A stretch of DNA of 55,768 nucleotides from positions 1 to 55,768 of the forward strand of contig NZ_VCBA01000017.1 in assembly GCF_007995245.1 (NCBI RefSeq), written 5' to 3'. The notes below the pieces were generated by a model that had not been told where the DNA came from, searched no databases, and saw nothing but the letters and a program-made list of their open reading frames with translations. Made by a program: the position numbers and the translations under genes. The DNA is from Tateyamaria sp. syn59 (GTDB lineage Bacteria; Pseudomonadota; Alphaproteobacteria; Rhodobacterales; Rhodobacteraceae). Shown here one piece after another: positions 25,204-35,600 of this stretch (position 1 is the first letter of the stretch; each line of letters begins with the position of its first letter).

Positions 25204-28200
25204 ATGACTGACATAGCAATCATAGGCATGGCCGCGCATCTGCCAGGGGCAGATGATATCGAGGCGTATTGGTCCAATCTCAAGAACGGGATTGAGTCCA
25301 TCAGGCACTACTCGCGAGAGGACCTTCTTGCCGCAGGCGAAGCACCGCATCTGGTGGAACGGCCCGACTATGTGCCAGCGGCGGCACCTCTCGATGGGTT
25401 TGAAACCTTCGATCCCGACTTCTTCGGTCTTTCGCCCAAGGAAGCGGCGATCATGGACCCCCAGCATCGTCAATTCCTGGAAGTGGCATGGGAAGCGCTT
25501 GAGAACGCGGGGCGCCCCCCGTCCAGGGCCGATGGCCCAATCGGCGTCTATGCGGGCTGCGGCATGGGCAGCTATTTCTATTTCAACATCTGCTCAAACC
25601 GCGATCTGGTCGACGATGTGGGCATGTTTCTGCTGCGTCACACCGGCAACGACAAGGATTTCCTGGCCACCCGCGTCAGCCACATCTTTGACCTCAAGGG
25701 CCCCAGTATCAACGTACAGACCGCCTGCTCCACCTCACTGGTTGCGACGCACTATGCCGTTCAGGCGCTCCTCGCAGATGATTGCGATACGGCCATCGCG
25801 GGCGGCGTGACCATCGAGCTGCCCCAACATCGCGGTTACCTCTACAAAGAGGGCGAAGTGCTGTCGCCGGACGGCCATTGCCATGCCTTCGATCATCGGG
25901 CGCAAGGAACGGTATTCGGCTCGGGTGCGGGCGCGGTGGTCTTGCGCCGCCTCGAAGACGCGGTGCGTGATGGCGATCACATCTGGGCCGTCATCAAAGG
26001 GTCGGCCATCAACAATGACGGCGCGGCCAAGGCGGGTTACCTCGCCCCTTCCGTCGACGGACAGGCCGAAGCGATTGCCGAAGCACACCTGATGTCCGGC
26101 ATCACCGCCGACACCATCGACTATATCGAGTGTCACGGCACCGGAACCTATCTCGGCGACCCGATTGAAGTCGCCGCCATGACCCAAGCCTTCGAAGAGA
26201 CAACGGACGAAACCGGATTCTGCCGCATCGGATCGGTCAAGACCAATATCGGCCATCTCGACACAGCCGCCGGGGTTGCGAGTTTGATCAAGGCGTCGCT
26301 GTCGCTGCACAAAGGCCAAATTCCGCCCTCGCTCGGGTACGAGGCGCCAAACCCCGCAATTGATTTCGAACACTCGCCCTTCCGCGTCAACGACACGCTC
26401 AGTGATTGGGTCAGCCACAAGGGTCCGCGCCGGGCTGGTGTGAATTCGCTCGGCGTCGGTGGTACAAACGCGCATGTGGTTCTCGAAGAAGCACCAGAAC
26501 GCGCGCCATCGGAGGAGTCCGACTGGCCGTTCCAGATGTTGGTGATGTCGGCACGGTCCAAGGCCGCGCTCGACGGCAACGCACAAAAACTCGCGGCGCA
26601 TCTACAGACACGCACCGATCAGGACCTGGCCGACGTGGCCTGGACACTCAAAGAGGGTCGGCACGCCTTTGAACACCGCCGGATCGTCGTGGCCGAAACG
26701 CATGAAGAGGCCGCACAAAAGCTCGAAACCAACGACCCGCGACAAGTCTTCACCCATACGGCTCTGGACACGCCCGATGCGGTGTTCATGTTCCCCGGCG
26801 GCGGGGCGCAATATGCCGGGATGGCGCGTGATCTCTATGAAACCGAGCCGGTCTTTGCCGAATGGATGAACAAGGGGCTTGAGATCCTCGCCCCCAAACT
26901 CGACTATGACATTCGCGCGCTCTGGCTGCCGGAACCGGGGACCGAGGCAGACGCCGACGCCAAGCTGACCCAGCCCTCCGTGCAGCTGCCGCTGATCATG
27001 ATTTGCGAGTACGCGCTGGCGCAGCTCTGGATGAGCTGGGGCGTGCAGCCCACCGCATTGGTCGGCCACTCCATGGGCGAAAACACCGCCGCCTGCGTGG
27101 CCGGTGTTATAAGCTTTGAGGATTGTATCGGGCTTGTGCATCTGCGCGGACGGCTCTTTGACACCGTCCCAGCTGGTGGCATGCTGTCCGTCGCCTTGCC
27201 CGCAGACGCCCTGCAGCCCCTTCTGGGCAACGATCTGGATCTCGGCGCGGTCAACGCGCCCAATCTGTCAGTCGCAACCGGCCCTCAGGCCGCCCTTGAT
27301 GCCTTGGAAAAAGAGCTCGCGGAACGCGATGTCGATTGCCAACGCATCCCCATCGACATCGCCGCACACTCGCGCATGCTGGAACCCATCCTGCAGGAAT
27401 TTGGCGACTATCTGCGTTCCATCGACCTGAATGCGCCGCAAATTCCCTTTACCTCCAACCGCTCGGGCCAGATGATTACCGAGGCCGAGGCCACATCGCC
27501 GGACTATTGGGTGGGCCACCTGCGCGGAACCGTACATTTCGCCGACTGCATTGGCACGCTGGCACAAAAGAACCGCATCTTTATCGAGGTGGGGCCGGGC
27601 AAGGCACTGTCATCGCTGTGCGGGCAGCATTCGGATGTCGAGACCAACCAGGTTATCTCGTCCCTGCGGCATCCCAACGACACGGCCGCCGATGACGCCT
27701 ACTTCATGGCGATGCTCGGCCGCGTCTGGGCGTTGGGCGGCGACATCGACTGGACCCAGGTCTGGGGTGAAACCCGGCGCGTGACGCTGCCGCTGCCCAC
27801 CTATGCGTTCCAGCGGGCACCCTACTACATCGAACCATCACAAGCGCCGGTTGAAGACAGCGTTGAATGGCTGATGCGCAACGACGATCCCGACAGTTGG
27901 GGCTGGCGTCCCGCGTGGCGCCCCGCGTATGCCGGGTGCGACATCGATGTGACGGGCGACTTGTCCGGCATTACCCCGGAACGCTGGCTGGTGTTTGCGG
28001 ATGACGCAGGCCTGTGCGATGCCGTGACGGATCGACTGGTCGCCGCCGGTCACGACATCCTGACCGTACGCGCTGGGGACACGTTTGCGCGCGATGGCGA
28101 CACCGGCTACATCCTGTCGCCGGAACGCGGGCGCGACAGCTATGATGCGCTGATCAGTGACCTGATGGAGCGGGAATTCCTGCCCACACGGGTGCTGCAC

Positions 28201-31200
28201 GGCTGGCTGGCGACGACCAAGGAAACGTTTCGGCCGGGTTCCAGCTTCTTCCACCGCAATCTGGAACAAGGCTTCTTCAGCCTCCTGTTCCTGGCCCAAG
28301 CCATGGGTGACGAAGGGTGGAGCCATCCCATTCACATGACCGCACTCACCTCCGGTGCGGTGCAGGTGACCGGCGAGGCGCTGCAATACCCTGAAAAGGC
28401 AACGCTTGCAGGCCCCGCACGTGTGATCGGGCGCGAGTTCCCACAAATCACTGTCGGCACACTCGATCTGGATCTTCCACAATCAAAGGGACGCACGACC
28501 TCTGACCTGACCAGCTTTGCGCACCCGGTGCTCGAAGAACTGCTATCGCCGCCAACCGAAACCGCCGCAGCCCTGCGCGGAGCGAAACGCTACGAAATGT
28601 CATGGCGGCCGCAGCCACTCGACGCTGTCGAGACCGGCCAGACGCAGTTGAAAGACCAGGGCGTCGTCCTGATCACCGGCGGTTTTGGCGGCATCGGGCT
28701 GACGCTGGCCGAACGTATGATCAAGACGGCGGGCAGCCGCATTGTTCTGATGTCACGCGGCGGTCTGCCCCCGCGCGAGGATTGGGACAAGGTGCTGGCC
28801 AACACCGCACCGGGTGACGCCCTGCCCCGCCGGATCAAGGCGGTGCGGGCACTCGAAGCGGCGGGAGGCGACGTCCTGTGCCTCGCCGGTGACGTCTCCA
28901 ACGTCGAGGATATGCGCGCCCTGCGCACCGAGGTTGAGGCGCAAATGGGTCCCGTATCCGGCATCATCCACGCCGCTGGCGTGATTGCCGACGGTCTGAT
29001 CCAGACCAAGACCATGACCGAGATCGAGGATGTCTTTGCTCCCAAACTGCACGGCACACGCGTGATAGAAGAGGTCTGGCCCGATGGCGATCTGAACTGG
29101 ATGGTGCTGTTTTCCTCCAGCTCCACCGCAACCGCGCCCGCGGGTCAGGTCGACTACGTCGCCGCCAACGAATACCTGAACGCCTATGCCAAGGCACGCG
29201 CCGGGGACAAAACCCGCGTGCAGGCCATCGGTTGGGGCATCTGGGCGGATGCAGGCATGGCGGCGGATGCCATGGCGGCACGCACCGGCGCCAGTGAAGA
29301 GGCCCCTGTGTTACCAGCAGGCATGCCGCTGCTGGACCAAAAGACATTCGATGCCGCAGGTCACCGCATTTTCACCGCTGATTACACGGTCGCAGACCGC
29401 TGGGTGCTGCACGATCACCGGACCGCGGCGGGCGATGCCCTGATGCCCGGCACCGGCTATCTCGATCTGGCGGCACAAGCGCTGCGCGCCCAGGGCGAGA
29501 CCGGTCCATTCGAAATCCGCGATCTCTATTTCCTGCGCCCGCTGGCCGTCAGCGAAAGCGAAACCCGCGACGTCACCCTGCGTCTGCCGCGCAGCGAGAC
29601 GGGATATGACTTCGAGGTGCAAAGCGGACCTGACGGGTCAGTTGAGATGAACGCGCAGGCCCACCTGTCGCTCTTGCCAATGCGCGCACCCGCACCGATT
29701 GACGTCGCCGGGATCGCTGCGCGCTGCGCCACACCCGTGCGCGCGCCCGAGGGCGGCGCGCTCAAAGCCGCGCAAGAGGCGCTTTTGCAATTCGGGCCGC
29801 GCTGGCGCGTCTTGCAATCCATGGCCCTCGGCGCTGGCGAAGGCCTGGCCGAGTTGTCACTCCCAGAAACCGCGCAAGGCGATCTCGAGGCGGGCTACCG
29901 CTTGCATCCCGGTCTGATGGACATCGCCACCGGTTGGGCCATGGGCCTCATCGAAGGGTATGACCCCCAAGCCTACCTTTGGGTGCCGGTCAACTACCGC
30001 TCGGTCAAAGTCTTCCGCGATGTGCCTGAACGCATCGTGTCTTGGGTGCGCAATGCAGGTGAAAACCGCGCAACAAGCGAAATTGCCAGCTTTGACGTGA
30101 CCCTTGCCACGCCCGAAGGCGAAGTCTGTGTCGAAATCCGGGGCTTCTCCATCCGGCGCATGGAAACCTCTGTCGGATTTGCCGCAACAGAAGAGACGCC
30201 CGCCCCGACCGGTCCAGAAACGGTCCAACCGCTGTCGCCCGCCGAAGAACGGCTGCGGCACAATCTGGGTCAGGGCATCCGGGCCGAAGAAGGCGCCGAC
30301 CTCTTCCTGCGTGCGCTGGCGCTCAAGACGCCGCAAGTGATCCTATCCTCTCTCGACATCCCCGCCATGATCACACAGGCCGGACAGGTCGAGGATACCA
30401 AATCAGGCGGCGGCCAGACCTTCGAACGCCCGCAACTCGACAGCGAATATGCCGAGCCCGAGGGCGCAATTGAAACCACACTCGCCGGGTTCTGGGCCGA
30501 ACTTCTGGGCGTGGACCAGATCGGCGCCAACGACAGTTTCTTTGATCTGGGCGGGCACTCCCTCATCGCGGTGCGGCTCTTTGCGCAGATCCGCAAGACG
30601 TGGAACGTGGATTTCCCGATCTCCGTCCTGTTCGAGGCCCCAACCATCCGCAAAGTCGCCGCTTTGATTGCCGAACGCGGCGTGTCGGACGAGAGCGGCG
30701 AAGCCCCGGTTGGCGACCAAAGCGACGCGACACCCACACGCCGCTTCACCCATCTGGTGCCGATGCACTCGGGCGAAGGGGGGCCGCGCGCGCCGTTCTT
30801 CCTGGTCGCTGGCATGTTCGGCAATGTGCTGAACCTGCGCCATCTGGCGCATCTGTTGGGCACTGACAGACCCTTCTACGGCCTGCAGGCTCGCGGTCTC
30901 TATGGCAATGAGGAACCTCACCGCACCATCGAAGAAGCGGCAAGCGACTACATCGCCGAAATGCGCCAGGTTCAGCCCGAAGGGCCCTACATGCTCGGCG
31001 GTTTCTCCGGCGGCGGGATCACCGCTTTTGAGATCGCACGACAACTTGAGGCACAAGGCGAGGAAATTGGCGCCGTCATCCTGCTTGACACACCCCTGCC
31101 ACAGCGCCCGCCGCTGACGCGCCGCGACCGGGTGATGATCAACTGGCTCAACCTCAAGTCCGAGGGCTCGTCCTATGTCACAACATGGGCCAAGAACCGC

Positions 31201-31617
31201 ATCGCATGGGAGCTACAGAAGCGCCGTGGTGGCAGTGACGAACCCGCCGAAGAAGGTCAGCAGTTCCACGACGCCGCTATCGAGGCCGCATTTCTGGAAA
31301 GCGTCGGCCGGTATGAAGTGACCCCGTGGGACGGCCCCCTGACACTGTTCCGCCCACCCCTGCTCGCCGAATGGGAGGTGGCACCGGGCCGTCTGGTCGA
31401 CAAAGACCGGCACTACATGTACCCCGACAATGACTGGACACGGTTCGTGCCTGGGCTCGCCATCTACGAAGTGCCGGGCGACCACGACTCCATGGTGCTT
31501 GAACCCAACGTGCGGGTGCTGGCAACGCGCATGAAGAAGGTTCTGGAGGCTGCTGAACTTGAACTGGCGCAGCGTCCCGCACCGGGCGGTCCATCATTCC
31601 GGGAGGCTGCGGAATGA
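25204..31617 (+). CDS. Type I polyketide synthase, KS-AT-KR-DH-ACP-TE
   Basis: A 2137-residue single-module PKS. KS: Cys175 in QTACSTS, His311 in ECHGTGT and His351 in KTNIGH complete the condensing triad. AT: Ser623 in GHSMGE, and IDIAAHS at the specificity position, which fits neither the usual malonyl (HAFH) nor methylmalonyl (YASH) reading. KR: GGFGGIG near 1158 and Tyr1318 in VDYVAANEY, so it looks active. DH: HDHRTAAGDALMP near 1403 with Asp1573; the His-to-Gly spacing is one longer than the usual HxxxGxxxxP. ACP: Ser1786 in LGGHSLI. TE: Ser1935 in GGFSGGG and His2094 in GDHDS. There is no enoylreductase. KR before DH is unusual for cis-AT modules. The last base of its stop overlaps the next start (ATGA), so an operon is certain. 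Confidence 0.95.
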   Translation: MTDIAIIGMAAHLPGADDIEAYWSNLKNGIESIRHYSREDLLAAGEAPHLVERPDYVPAAAPLDGFETFDPDFFGLSPKEAAIMDPQHRQFLEVAWEALENAGRPPSRADGPIGVYAGCGMGSYFYFNICSNRDLVDDVGMFLLRHTGNDKDFLATRVSHIFDLKGPSINVQTACSTSLVATHYAVQALLADDCDTAIAGGVTIELPQHRGYLYKEGEVLSPDGHCHAFDHRAQGTVFGSGAGAVVLRRLEDAVRDGDHIWAVIKGSAINNDGAAKAGYLAPSVDGQAEAIAEAHLMSGITADTIDYIECHGTGTYLGDPIEVAAMTQAFEETTDETGFCRIGSVKTNIGHLDTAAGVASLIKASLSLHKGQIPPSLGYEAPNPAIDFEHSPFRVNDTLSDWVSHKGPRRAGVNSLGVGGTNAHVVLEEAPERAPSEESDWPFQMLVMSARSKAALDGNAQKLAAHLQTRTDQDLADVAWTLKEGRHAFEHRRIVVAETHEEAAQKLETNDPRQVFTHTALDTPDAVFMFPGGGAQYAGMARDLYETEPVFAEWMNKGLEILAPKLDYDIRALWLPEPGTEADADAKLTQPSVQLPLIMICEYALAQLWMSWGVQPTALVGHSMGENTAACVAGVISFEDCIGLVHLRGRLFDTVPAGGMLSVALPADALQPLLGNDLDLGAVNAPNLSVATGPQAALDALEKELAERDVDCQRIPIDIAAHSRMLEPILQEFGDYLRSIDLNAPQIPFTSNRSGQMITEAEATSPDYWVGHLRGTVHFADCIGTLAQKNRIFIEVGPGKALSSLCGQHSDVETNQVISSLRHPNDTAADDAYFMAMLGRVWALGGDIDWTQVWGETRRVTLPLPTYAFQRAPYYIEPSQAPVEDSVEWLMRNDDPDSWGWRPAWRPAYAGCDIDVTGDLSGITPERWLVFADDAGLCDAVTDRLVAAGHDILTVRAGDTFARDGDTGYILSPERGRDSYDALISDLMEREFLPTRVLHGWLATTKETFRPGSSFFHRNLEQGFFSLLFLAQAMGDEGWSHPIHMTALTSGAVQVTGEALQYPEKATLAGPARVIGREFPQITVGTLDLDLPQSKGRTTSDLTSFAHPVLEELLSPPTETAAALRGAKRYEMSWRPQPLDAVETGQTQLKDQGVVLITGGFGGIGLTLAERMIKTAGSRIVLMSRGGLPPREDWDKVLANTAPGDALPRRIKAVRALEAAGGDVLCLAGDVSNVEDMRALRTEVEAQMGPVSGIIHAAGVIADGLIQTKTMTEIEDVFAPKLHGTRVIEEVWPDGDLNWMVLFSSSSTATAPAGQVDYVAANEYLNAYAKARAGDKTRVQAIGWGIWADAGMAADAMAARTGASEEAPVLPAGMPLLDQKTFDAAGHRIFTADYTVADRWVLHDHRTAAGDALMPGTGYLDLAAQALRAQGETGPFEIRDLYFLRPLAVSESETRDVTLRLPRSETGYDFEVQSGPDGSVEMNAQAHLSLLPMRAPAPIDVAGIAARCATPVRAPEGGALKAAQEALLQFGPRWRVLQSMALGAGEGLAELSLPETAQGDLEAGYRLHPGLMDIATGWAMGLIEGYDPQAYLWVPVNYRSVKVFRDVPERIVSWVRNAGENRATSEIASFDVTLATPEGEVCVEIRGFSIRRMETSVGFAATEETPAPTGPETVQPLSPAEERLRHNLGQGIRAEEGADLFLRALALKTPQVILSSLDIPAMITQAGQVEDTKSGGGQTFERPQLDSEYAEPEGAIETTLAGFWAELLGVDQIGANDSFFDLGGHSLIAVRLFAQIRKTWNVDFPISVLFEAPTIRKVAALIAERGVSDESGEAPVGDQSDATPTRRFTHLVPMHSGEGGPRAPFFLVAGMFGNVLNLRHLAHLLGTDRPFYGLQARGLYGNEEPHRTIEEAASDYIAEMRQVQPEGPYMLGGFSGGGITAFEIARQLEAQGEEIGAVILLDTPLPQRPPLTRRDRVMINWLNLKSEGSSYVTTWAKNRIAWELQKRRGGSDEPAEEGQQFHDAAIEAAFLESVGRYEVTPWDGPLTLFRPPLLAEWEVAPGRLVDKDRHYMYPDNDWTRFVPGLAIYEVPGDHDSMVLEPNVRVLATRMKKVLEAAELELAQRPAPGGPSFREAAE

Positions 31618-32633
31618 CCGCAGCGCAACCGACCGTTCTTACGATCATCCTGAACTACAAAACCGCCGACATGACACTGCAGTCGGTCGAAGCGGCGCTT
31701 GCAGCCATGGACGGCATCGCGGGCGGTATCCTGATTGTCGACAACAACAGCCAGGACGGATCATTCGAAACGCTTTCGGCACATGTGTCCAAACAAGGTT
31801 GGGATACAGGCGACCGTGTGCGGGTGATCCAATCGGGCCGCAACGGCGGCTTTGGTGCGGGCAACAACGTCGGCATCCGCACAGGGTTGCCCGGAAACGC
31901 ACGGCCCGATTACGTCTACATCCTGAATTCCGACGCCTTTCCTGCACCAGATGCGATCCGCGTGTTGCTGAACCACCTGGAGGCCATACCCGGCACAGGC
32001 TTTGCCGGCAGCTACATCCACGGCCCTGAGGGCGACACACACCTGACCAGCTTCCGTTTCCCCTCCATCGCCAGCGAGTTCGAAGGCGCGATCCGCTTCG
32101 GTCCTATCAGTCGCCTTCTGAAAAACAGCAAAGTTCCGATCGAGACGCCGACCGATACGATGACGGTTGATTGGCTGGCGGGCGCTTCGGTCATGATGCG
32201 CCAATCGGTGTTGGACGAAATCGGCCTCTTTGACGAAACCTTCTTCCTCTATTTCGAAGAAACCGAACTGTGCCTGCGTGCCGCGCGGGCGGGGCACAAA
32301 ACGGATTATCTGCCTGCCAGCAAGGTGGCGCATATCGGTTCCGCCTCCACCGGCATGAAGGAATGGAAACGCACGCCCGACTACTGGTTCGACAGCCGTT
32401 GGTACTATTTCTCCAAAAGCCATGGCCGCGCCTATGCTGCGCTTGCCACGCTTGCACATCTGGTGGGCGGCGGCCTTCACTGGTTGCGCTGCGCGGTAAC
32501 CCCCAAAACACGCGGCGTCTCACCGGGTTTTCTAACCACTTTACTCACCCACGATTTTCGCGCGCTCCTGACAGGGCACCGCGCCTTCACGGTGCCTGAC
32601 CCGTCAATCCCCGCGCCACAACCCAAAGTCTAG
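31614..32633 (+). CDS. GT2-family glycosyltransferase (rhamnosyltransferase-like) in the PKS-NRPS operon
   Basis: A 339-residue GT-A glycosyltransferase. TIILNYKTADMTLQSVEAAL and ILIVDNNSQDGSFETL form the donor-binding half, NGGFGAGNNVGIR the following loop, and YILNSDAFPAP the metal site. WLAGASVMMRQSVLDEIGLFDE and FFLYFEETELCLRAARAGH belong to the WbbL-like rhamnosyltransferase subgroup. A hydrophobic patch near residue 270 may hold it at the membrane. The start overlaps the PKS stop by four bases, and the NRPS begins 16 bases after its end. This position suggests that it glycosylates the PKS-NRPS product rather than the exopolysaccharide, but it may serve both. Deoxysugar use is a family-level guess. 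Confidence 0.92.
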   Translation: MTAAQPTVLTIILNYKTADMTLQSVEAALAAMDGIAGGILIVDNNSQDGSFETLSAHVSKQGWDTGDRVRVIQSGRNGGFGAGNNVGIRTGLPGNARPDYVYILNSDAFPAPDAIRVLLNHLEAIPGTGFAGSYIHGPEGDTHLTSFRFPSIASEFEGAIRFGPISRLLKNSKVPIETPTDTMTVDWLAGASVMMRQSVLDEIGLFDETFFLYFEETELCLRAARAGHKTDYLPASKVAHIGSASTGMKEWKRTPDYWFDSRWYYFSKSHGRAYAALATLAHLVGGGLHWLRCAVTPKTRGVSPGFLTTLLTHDFRALLTGHRAFTVPDPSIPAPQPKV

Positions 32634-32649
32634 TTCAGGGATTTTCCCC

Positions 32650-35600
32650 ATGTTGTCATTCAGTACCATTCTTATCGGCCACGAAAGCCTTGTCATCCAA
32701 TGTGGTGAGCTTCTGCGCGATGCAGGGCACCGCATCTCAGCTGTGGTCACCCGCAACAACGATGTCAAAAACTGGGCAGCAGATGCCGCGCTGCCGGTCG
32801 TCGCCCCGGCCAAGGGGCTGGCCGACCGGCTTTCCGGCATGGACTGCGATTGGCTCTTGTCCATCGCCAATCTCGACATCCTGCCCGACGCTGTCCTGAC
32901 CCTGCCAAAGCGCGGTGCCGTGAACTTCCACGACGGCCCCCTGCCCGCCTATGCGGGGCTCAACGCGCCGGTCTGGGCAGCGCTTTCGGGCGAGACCACG
33001 CACGGCATCAGCTGGCACCTGATCGAAGGCGGCGTGGACGAAGGCGACGTGCTGGCCAGCGCCACGATCAACATTGCACCCGAAGACACGGCCCTGACCC
33101 TGAACACCAAATGCTACGGCGCGGCCATCGAAAGCTTTCCTGCGCTCATGGCCGAGCTTGCCAAGCCGGAGCCGAACCGACGCAAACAAGACCTGAGCCA
33201 GCGCAGCTATTTCGCCCGCGACGCGCGGCCCAATGCGGTTCTCGACTTCAACCAGCCCGCTACAGATCTGGTGCGGATGATCCGGGCCCTTGATCACGGC
33301 GAATACTGGAACCCGCTCGTGCTGCCCTCGTTTGAGGCGGGCGGCAAACTGTGGCTCGCGCGCGCGGCACATGTGTCCGAGAGCACATCTGGCGCCGCAC
33401 CGGGTGCGGTCCTGATCGCAGATGGCGACCAACTGGGCATCGCGACAGGTCAAGGCGACCTCGTTCTGACCCGCATCACGGACACATATGGCCGCGCAGT
33501 CACGCCGGGCGAGATCACCCGCACCGGTGCCATCCTGCAAAGCCCGTCCTCCGACAAACAGGCCGAGCTGCAGGCCACTCTGGCCCCGCTCGCCAAAACC
33601 GATCCAACATGGCGCCGCGCGCTCGAAGATATTGCGCGCACGGACCTGCCCTTGATCGGGTCACCCGATGGCCCCGCTCAACCCCTCGCGCGCGACATCA
33701 CCGCCCCTGAGGGCGTCACACCGGACCAGATCCGCGCAGCCTTTGCCCTCCTGATGTCACGCGTGACAGATGACGGGCGGGCGGACTTTGCCCTGTCGAT
33801 GCCGGGCAACCACGCCTATCTCAGCGACTGGGTCCCCCTTCAGATTACGGCTGATGACAGCTTCGCAGCCATGACAACGGCGCTGTCCCAAGCCATCGAC
33901 GCCGCCCGCACGCGGGGGCAGTTTGCGGCCGACCTCATCGCCCGGCTTCCTGACAGCGATGCTGCCCTGCCAGCCCTGGCCTTCAGCGACACGGCAGAGG
34001 CTGGCCTGATCGGCCCCTCCGCCCTGACACTCGCCGTCACCGAAACCGGCACAACACTCTACGCAGACAAGGCCCGTATCGACGAAACCGCCCTTGATCT
34101 TTACGCCGCACGGCTCACACATCTGCTGGCACATCTGGACCGCACAGACACGACCGCCGATCTGCCGATCCTGCCCGAGGCCGAGCGGCAACTCACCCTG
34201 GTCGACTGGAACGCCACCGACACAAGCTATAACCCCGACCAATGCGTCCACCAGGCCTTCGAAGCGCAGGTCGCACGCACACCTGACGCCCAAGCGCTCG
34301 CTTTCGAAGGGGAAAGCCTCAGCTACACTGACCTGAACAAAGCGGCGAACCAATTGGCCCACAAGCTTGTCGGCATGGGCGTAAAGCCCGGTGTCACCGT
34401 GGGCCTGCACCTGCCACGATCCTCAGGTCTGGTCATCGCAGCCCTCGCGATCATGAAGGCAGGGGGCGCGTACCTGCCCATGGACCCCGCCTACCCCGCG
34501 GATCGCACGGCCCTCTATCTCGAGGACAGCCAGGCAGGCGTGGTCATCACCAACGCCGAGCTTGCCGCGGCCCTGCCCTCCAGCTCCGCCCAGATCCTCG
34601 ATATTACCACATCCGTCGCCGACCAGCCCCACACCAACCCGACCAGCACCGTCACCGGCGCCGATCTGGCCTACATGATCTACACCTCCGGCTCGACCGG
34701 GCGGCCCAAGGGTGTGATGGTGGAACACCGCAACGTCGCCAACTTCTTCGTCGGCATGGATGACCGGATCGACCACAGCACCGGCAGCGTGTGGCTGGCG
34801 GTCACTTCGCTCAGCTTTGACATCTCGGTGCTGGAGCTTTTCTGGACACTGGCACGCGGCTTCAAGCTGGTGCTGTCAGGTGACGAAAACCGGGCCCTCG
34901 TCGCGGGCGACAGCGATACGGGCGGAGGCGGCGTGCCCGGCGGTATGGAATTCAGCCTCTACTACTGGGGCAATGACGACGGGCGGGGGCGCGACAAGTA
35001 CCGCACGCTGCTCGAAGGCGCGAAATTCGCCGACCAGAACGGGTTCGTCGCGGTCTGGACGCCGGAACGGCACTTCCACGCCTTTGGCGGCCCCTACCCG
35101 AACCCCTCGGTGACCGGCGCCGCCGTGGCAGGTGCCACGCAGAACATCGGCGTGCGCGCGGGATCCTGCGTGGCGCCACTGCACCACACCGCCCGCATCG
35201 CCGAAGAATGGGCCGTCATCGACAACCTGACAAACGGCAAGGCGGGCCTCGCGATTGCCAGCGGCTGGCAGCCCGATGACTTTGTGCTGCGACCCGAAAA
35301 CACGCCGCCGGAAAACAAGCCCGCCATGTTCCGCCAGATCGCCGATCTGCGCAAATTGTGGGCCGGGGAACCTGTGGCCTTCCCGCGCAAGGACGGCCAG
35401 TTGCACGACGTCGTCACCCAACCGCGCCCCATATCAAAAACGCCAAACCTATGGGTCACCACCGCAGGCAATCCCGAAACTTGGAAAGAGGCCGGGCGCA
35501 ACGGCTGTCACGTGCTCACACACCTGCTGGGCCAGTCGGTCGGTGAGGTCGGGGAAAAGATCAAGCTTTACCACCAGGCGCTGCGCGAAGCGGGCCACGA

